The notes beneath the pieces were generated by a model. That model had not been told where the DNA came from. It was given only the letters and a program-made list of their open reading frames with translations, and ran no database searches. From positions 124,001 to 188,000 of the forward strand of contig JAZARR010000158.1 in assembly GCA_037389465.1 (NCBI GenBank): a DNA stretch of 64,000 nucleotides. Reading direction: 5' to 3'. Shown in pieces: positions 43,601-64,000 of the stretch. The DNA is from Baylisascaris procyonis (Eukaryota; Nematoda; Chromadorea; Rhabditida; Ascarididae). The first letter of the stretch is position 1. Each line of letters begins with the position of its first letter. The translations under genes and the position numbers were made by a program.

Positions 43601-46600
43601 TTGTCTTTTAATTGACCAAGAACGTACCAAAGAGCGTAAAATTTGATATTCAATATATGTTTGAAATGGCTGAGCGGGCGCAAAAATTCATCGTTATTAG
43701 CTTATCCGCTTATCACCCGATGAGCGACTAATTAGAATACAAAGGTGTGAGTTCTGTATTGATCGTCTTTGGAACTGAAAGAATTCCATCTTATGATCGG
43801 GTGCGCTGAATTTATCCCCTTTCATTGCCGTTGCATCGATCTTCGTTAATGTACTGCTGCTATCATCTCGGTGGTGATGAATGCAAAATAGGGCTTCTAC
43901 CAGGCTACCAGGCTTCCTGATGCGCTCTTCCTGTACCTTATCTTGAGTGCTGAATATCTCCTTATGCGAGGATTGATCGTTGTTGATCGTTTGCCTTTAA
44001 ATTTTTGCGGAATATTCTTTCAATTATGGCCTCACCCTATTCATGCTTATGCAGGTTCTTCTTTGCGATTTCTATGTGAAGTCGTTGGGACGACAACCGA
44101 AGATTGGGCAAGTAGTATTAAGTTGAAGGTTGAGGGGTTTTCGAAGTTTATCCTTTCCAGCGTTGCCCTTGTGATGTGATCGAAACTCCGTCCAATTTCT
44201 TCTACTAACCTAAAGTTGTTTTTCGCGCAATATTGTTAAGTTCAATGCGGAGTGCTGTGAATATCATAAGGAAAGCGAATAATAAACGGGCGTGGTATAG
44301 GTTTACGACCGGTCGATTTGTTAGTGATAGAATCTCATTGTGAGGTTGCCAATTACGGCTCTTGTCAAGAGCAGTGCGATCGCATCTTGCGATCCTTCAA
44401 ACACCTCTCTTATATTCACTATTCCTTTTCCTTGTTTAACCTTCGAGTAGATAGCATTTAAGATATCGCTTATGCAAACAAATATTTGTATATTCTTTAC
44501 CTTTTAGTGTTAAATTCGGTAATGAATACAGCTTTCCTTTCAAGGTTTTTAATTATTGCCCACTGTAATTACTTCAATGGGAATCGTTATTAACTTACAT
44601 CTGTCTTTGGAGTGAGGTATATAAATGTGTTTTGTTTAGAGGAGTAAATTCCATAGGAATTTGTCGTCGTCAGTGGGCTATGCAAGTGGAAGGTGTGTTC
44701 AAGCGTCCTACTTGAATGGTATACTTTTAAGTGATTAGTTGTTTAATGAGGCAAGAAGCGAAAGTGTTTTAACCATTAGGCTGCTCTTTATGTTAGAAGT
44801 AAGAGTTCAACATTTTCCGAAGAGAATTTTAAACGAACCATCAAAGAGCTTTAGCGGCGTCGGATGGTAGCATCGTTATTTCAAGGGCATGAAGCTGCTC
44901 AGAGAAAGTAGACGTTTCTTATGCTCTTGTGTCGAATGTCATCTTTTTTTTACAAGTATTTTATCGATGTCTAATTCATGTTCATGTTCAATAATGATGT
45001 AGCAACTCAATGCACCATTTATTACTGTTAATAGCAGACTACTTCTTACTATACTTATCACCATTTGCATAAAGCAAATCTTCTTGGGGTTTTTCCCACT
45101 TCCTATAAAATAAATTATTGGAAATATAATTTTGGGAGGTTTTTTTTCGCGATACAATGATGAGTGCTTTACGAATTTCGTATTTATCGAGCTCCTCAAT
45201 TCCTAATTTTGGTCATTGGGAATATTTATGCAAGGTCATCAACGACCTGCATTTTGATGTTCAATGAGGCAAGAAGAGAATTCATAGTAGTTGTCTCGAA
45301 TGATCGCTTTCTTCGATATCCTTGTGTGCATTCGGCCTTCTCTTGATTAAATATAAATGTAAATAATCTTTCTATGCACAAAGCTTTTTAGAACTTAGCT
45401 TTTTTTCGCATTCACACTGCATATAGAAGCGATTTCTTTCTCTTTACTTCCTCCTTCTCGAATTTCTGGAAAATTTGCGATTATTTTTGACCGGAATGTG
45501 ACTTATAATTTTTAACCTTAGCTTATGGCTCACTGATTGGAGAGCTTCGAAAACACCACTTTTTATACGCATTGATGAAATTTCAAAAGATGACATTACT
45601 AGGTATGATCCTCTATCGATAATAGACGAATATTGAGTTTGGCCGACTGACTAATTCGCTCATAAAAGAGTACTGGAAATTTTACGTTTCCAGAGGATTT
45701 TTCCATATTTCTGGAGTTATGACATTTCGGCTCATTCTGCTGCCGCTTTCTCTCGCTACTGGAGCATTTCGCTGCAAAATCGGATAGTGGGGAAAAATGT
45801 CACGAGAGCATTTATCAAATTTGCAAAGAAAACAAGCAATTTAAACCAGTCGATTTTATAGGAAAACGTATTATTAGGTGTTACATGACTATTTTTGGAT
45901 ATTCATACAATCGACCGATCTAATTAGCGCGATCGCAAAAAAGCGCCCGTAGTGTAGTCATTCTGACGTGCTTTCCTATTCGTTAATTTTCCTTCCGATA
46001 AGCAACCGTAAGATGAGGAAGTCTGAGATAGTCGGTAGGTAAAAAGAAATGCCGTCAGAATCCATGCGATTTTGTTGATTACTGATTGAGAATAAAAACA
46101 AATATTTGCACATCGATTTAAATGTTACTCTTGGTACTTATTCGGCATTATTGCATAAACACAAAAAAAGCTGTTGCGATATGGCAATGACGATATATAG
46201 TTTAAAGTGCGAGTAAGGGTATTTTCAAGGTCGTAATGAAGGACGCAGCCGGCGGCAATTCACGATTTTTGAGTTGGGCAACGCAAATGCCCTTCATGAA
46301 TTTTTTCTTTCATCGTTGCAGTACTTCGGAATAATAGAGCCCGAGCAGTCTCTGGTTGCTCTTCCCCTTTGACTCAGAGATTTCACCCACAAAACTTGTT
46401 ATTGCTATATGCATATATAACGGACGTCAACAAGATTGTTGAAGATATATGATGAAAAGAAAGATATGTGATGAAAAGAAATGATAATTTATTAGTGAAT
46501 CTGAAAAGTGCATAATAGGAAAATGAAGGTACTATAATAGTAGACTAGAAACTTCTTAAGCAATGAATGAAAAAATTGGAATGTGATGCAGATTCAGCTC

Positions 46601-47518
46601 AGTGTCGTCTTCGTACTATAGCGGCTAAATCGTTTGTTTGGAATATAAAGAAGGTGCATAGTTTCTGCATCTATTCTTATTATTACGACTAAACTAGGGA
46701 ACCAAAAGAGTGGTGTTTTTGTGCAGAATTATCAACTTTATTTTCTTCACCATCATCCATTTTTATTGTCTTTGGTAAGATCGAAGCTGTAATTAGATTC
46801 GAAAAATATATAAAAGTTCATGTTTATAAACTGCAGTTGTAGCTGACGGTAGACGTTTGACTGCGGGCGGTTGAGATTTTATCGGTGAAGAATCGATGTT
46901 ACTTTCCCATCGCCTTTGTTCAATATTGCACGGTTTGTTACGGTGTATAAACGAACATATGCAATAACACAAAGAAAATAGGCAATTATTATTGAGCTGA
47001 ATTGGCTTCTTTCCTTGTTATGGCTCCCTTAAGGCGCTAAACCATGTCATTTATACCAATAGCCTATGTATAATGCTTTGAAGACTGGTTCAGGAATTCC
47101 AAAATCTATTAATAATTTTATTTGTGACTGAATGACTGAATCGAAAGTGTTTGTGCTTAGATAAGGCGATTCGTCACTATGATAAGACTTTGTTCTTCAT
47201 TCGATGAATATTACGTGATTCGAAAAGTAATCTACGAGGAGTTGATATTCAAGTGATCCGAATGAGCATTGCCTAGTAGATCCTATATTCTTCATTTGAA
47301 CGGGTGCTCTTCTGTTAACGGTTCATCATTGTAAACATTAGTCGATGAACTACTTCCTCAAAAAAGTAATCCACTAGGGATTCGAGGGAGATATAATCGC
47401 TCTTCGTATAAGTGATTGGATTTTACTGCATTTGGAAATGTAAAAAACTAGAAGGATCATATTGTAAAAAACTAGAAGAATCATATTCAAATGATACTGA
47501 AAAAAAAAAACTAGAAGA

Positions 47519-47662
47519 AACGGTTAAAACACGCGCTGATATTCATTTAAATTCAGATCTTACTATAAGATTGTACTATGATAGCCATACGAAATGACGA
47601 CTGGTTGATCAAATATAAAGTGTGCATGTTGCACGAGCATATGAGCGCGTGTTTTAACCGTT
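47519..47662. repeat. 19-bp perfect inverted repeat flanking 106 nt
   Basis: AACGGTTAAAACACGCGCT at 47519-47537 recurs as its exact reverse complement at 47644-47662. The spacing and size suit a small foldback or MITE-like element. Confidence 0.85.
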
Positions 47663-48431
47663 GTCGGCGCGTTCGTGCCAGTATGGCCACACTACCCGTA
47701 ATCTCCATTTGACCTTGTGATTGCCCCTTCCTCTTTCGGCACCACTATTGACATTTTGGCCATTACCAAAATATCCCTATGTAGTTCAGTACTGCGTTCT
47801 TTTTGTTTTGTTTTTTTTTTTTTTTTGAAAGAAGCTCAATGTGATTGCGGGGAGGGAGGGGAAGAAAAAATGGTGAGATGCAGAGATAAATAGTTGTATG
47901 TTGACTGCCACGTGCTTTTGTAAAGTTGCATTTCTGCGTAATGTCTGCGTGCACGTCTGCTTCTCTGCATGTCTGACGGTTTTAGCTAGAGTGCCATTGA
48001 AGCTAGAATTAAGAAACTTCATGGACGGACGATAATTTCTTTTGCTGACCTTTGAACTGGTGCATTGATTTCGAAAAGAGTGATAGTCCCTTTAAGATGC
48101 CAAAAATTTGCATACGACTCCCGGGTTGCATATTGCAATATTCTCATTGCGAAAAAAAAAGGATTCTTTGCAATGGATTTGCATGAGCGGTCAGTCCAGC
48201 TGAAGTTTGAATGCGTCATTGTTATTGGCAGTAGAATTATGGAGGCGGATATCATATTAGCAGCTTCTCTCACGTGTTTCCTCACTTCTTTTCCACCATT
48301 TTTCGTTCTTTGAAGATTTGACAATTGGCGATGCACTATCCTGCTTTTAATTCTTTCTTCGTCTATACTTCTTCCACTTCATCGTTCATGCTTGATTTAA
48401 TTCTCCCCTTTCTTTTTCATCAAATTCGTTG

Positions 48432-48434
<3 letters not shown>

Positions 48435-48517
<83 letters not shown>

Positions 48518-48584
48518 TATATAGAGTAAAATATATACTATATATGTATATATATATATATATGTACATATAGTATATATATAT

Positions 48585-48629
<45 letters not shown>
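48435..48629. repeat. (TA)n microsatellite, interrupted
   Basis: About 195 bp of alternating A/T with short interruptions near 48523-48546 and 48563-48585. The repeating Tyr-Ile frames across it are artefacts. Confidence 0.97.
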
Positions 48630-49858
48630 CATTGTTTTTTTACAGCATTAAGTATACTTGTTAATTGAGTAAAAGCATTTGCTTTCCTGTCTGGATATGA
48701 TCTATGCATTACGAAATTGCCAACAAGTTACTGCGATCTGCTCCGAAATTGTACGGTATTGTCTAGTTAACTGCGCATGTAGCATCGTTTTGCGTGTCTA
48801 TCATAGCAGTGGAGAAATGTCGCTCATGGAACATTGATACCAACACCTCAAACTTGGGTAGCCTAACCAGACGCGCGCTTTGTCTACTGTTGGCAACTGC
48901 CACAGTTTTGTGCTTTCTCATTTTTTATATTATTTCACCATTCACGTTATCCACCCACCCACTTTATCGATGTCCCCAAATGTTCGATTCATCACACTTT
49001 ACATCAATTATTAATAGTCTTAGAAGATGTGATGAAATTTGCAAGTTAAATTTATTCCAGTTATGATCAGCTCTGACGTAGAAACGATTTTCTTCGTACA
49101 TTTCCTATATTGCTCGCTTCTAGAGGGAACGACTCTTTTGTGTTTTATCAATGTTTCTTTTTTTTTTCAATATGTGAATTTGGATGCGACGTCGGCTGAC
49201 ATAATAAAGGTGGGAGAGTGGGTGTTGTCGGACATAAAAATTGTTTGATAACTTGTGACGACCGCTCCTAAAGTGGTGGGTGGTAAGAAAAGATAAGCTC
49301 GCTGGTGATCTGGTTTACTACTGTAGCTTGAGCATATATATTTGTGCTTCTTGGGAACACCAATAAGTTTAGCTGATACTCAGATTAGTTGTTTGAAATA
49401 TGCTTTCACAATACAAAAGTATACAGTTAGGTAGGTAGAAGCGATTGCATGCACGTCGAGATAGGTTTGATGATAGAGGCAGTGAGTGCAAAATTCTAGC
49501 GGCAATTGAGCGGACGATAGAACTTGGGATTCGACAGCTGATGACAGAAGCTGCACTTACGCACCGATACTGAGTATTGAATTGTGATACGAGGCATTTT
49601 AATATTCTTCATCAAAAACGTCTCAATAATGTTTAATGATGCGGAAGTAGATGGAGGATGTCCTTAGTTTAAAAATCGAATAACACGGTTCTTCCGAGTA
49701 TTGACAGCCGGGTAACGTCACATATTGCCACATAAAGACATGACGGTCAGTTTGTCGGCTGATACTTCACTCATCGAAGCTTTTGTTGACTCACCTCTCG
49801 ACCTCATATTGATCCTTAGTTCGATCCATTTCTCGATTGTTGCCAGTATTCCTAAAAC

Positions 49859-63632
<13,774 letters not shown>

Positions 63633-64000
63633 GTTCCTTTTTATTTATTTATTTGTTCTTTAGTTTTCTTGTTTAGATGGAATCACATACGACGCAGTGT
63701 TTATATTATTATTCATTTTTATATTTCATCCTCGGTTAGAGAATTTTTTGAAATAGGTATCCTTGTTGATTTTATGACCGGGATCTAAAGGTCGCTTCTT
63801 GTCTTCTAGCCTGGCACTCTGTGATCTCTTAGGTTTCTTCTCTCATTCTTAAAGGTTTGAAGCTTGCAAGGAGGGAGGACTTTCTACGAAGAGGAAGATA
63901 TGTCCACCCCTATGGATCAAACGAATTCCGTTAAATGAGGGTTCGCTCAATCTTTTGTGCTCTCCTCTCCAAGAATCAATTCAGCTTCTGTTGCTTCAGT
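63633..64000 (+). other. RXR intron, open at the right edge
   Basis: No exon recognised. The last bases (tgttgcttcag) look like a splice acceptor, so the next exon may begin at or just past the window end. Confidence 0.5.

Larger units (their letters stand above)
40688..49858. other. intergenic region between NELF-E and the RXR-type gene
   Basis: No recognisable exon. It holds a triplicated AAAACTAGAAG element (47445-47515), a 19-bp inverted repeat pair (47519-47662) and a long (TA)n tract (48435-48629). The short frames here do not resemble known proteins. Confidence 0.5.

Noticed and set aside
48386..48709. Tyr-Ile repeat proteins on both strands (also at 50095, 58817 and 61027)
   Set aside because: These are direct translations of (TA)n tracts.

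Overview
The window is animal nuclear DNA: AT-rich (by eye 35-40% GC), sparsely genic, with short exons (33-250 bp apart from one of 1.6 kb), introns from a few hundred bases to over 11 kb, GT-AG splice sites with TTTAG/TTCAG acceptors, (TA)n and (TG)n microsatellites and a BEL/Pao retrotransposon. The protein families are metazoan. I think a nematode is the most likely source, perhaps a large-intron spirurine or ascarid-like worm, because of the short TTTAG-type acceptors, a possible trans-splice acceptor 14 nt before the NELF-E start codon, and a BEL element with an env-like leftover. This is an inference; the sequence does not prove it.

Three plus-strand genes were assembled by hand from exons whose phases fit. 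(1) 528-13119: the 3' nine coding exons of a calcium-regulated mitochondrial ATP-Mg/phosphate carrier (SCaMC / SLC25A23-25 group). The 5' part with the first EF-hands is missing. (2) 20375-40687: a complete nine-exon gene for the negative elongation factor subunit NELF-E (RD protein), predicted at 786 aa. It has an extraordinary 545-codon exon that places five composite RS/RGG repeats after the RRM. Intron 2 (8.5 kb) holds a 6.45-kb BEL/Pao element in antisense and a tRNA-derived SINE-like block. (3) 49859 to beyond the right edge: a retinoid X receptor-type nuclear receptor. Two exons encode a textbook DNA-binding domain, and two upstream exons with compatible phase probably encode the A/B region. 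The ligand-binding domain lies outside the window.

Region by region: 1-527 unassigned (one antisense ORF of 98 codons); 528-13.6 kb carrier, with a 29-bp minisatellite after its stop; 13.6-20.3 kb intergenic; 20.4-40.7 kb NELF-E with the retroelement; 39.9-40.3 kb a possible nested antisense first exon starting MGCGTSKV below a CRE-rich segment; 40.7-49.8 kb intergenic with repeats; 49.9-64 kb RXR, with a strong hairpin at 53.2 kb, four (TA)n tracts in or near it and a CpG-rich island at about 62 kb.

The three genes do not form a pathway. The carrier is mitochondrial inner membrane, NELF-E acts in promoter-proximal pausing of RNA polymerase II, and RXR is a DNA-binding heterodimer partner. 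The most noteworthy item is the rebuilt NELF-E: its N-terminal, RRM and C-terminal parts match the human protein, but the charged repeat domain has moved behind the RRM and has been amplified.
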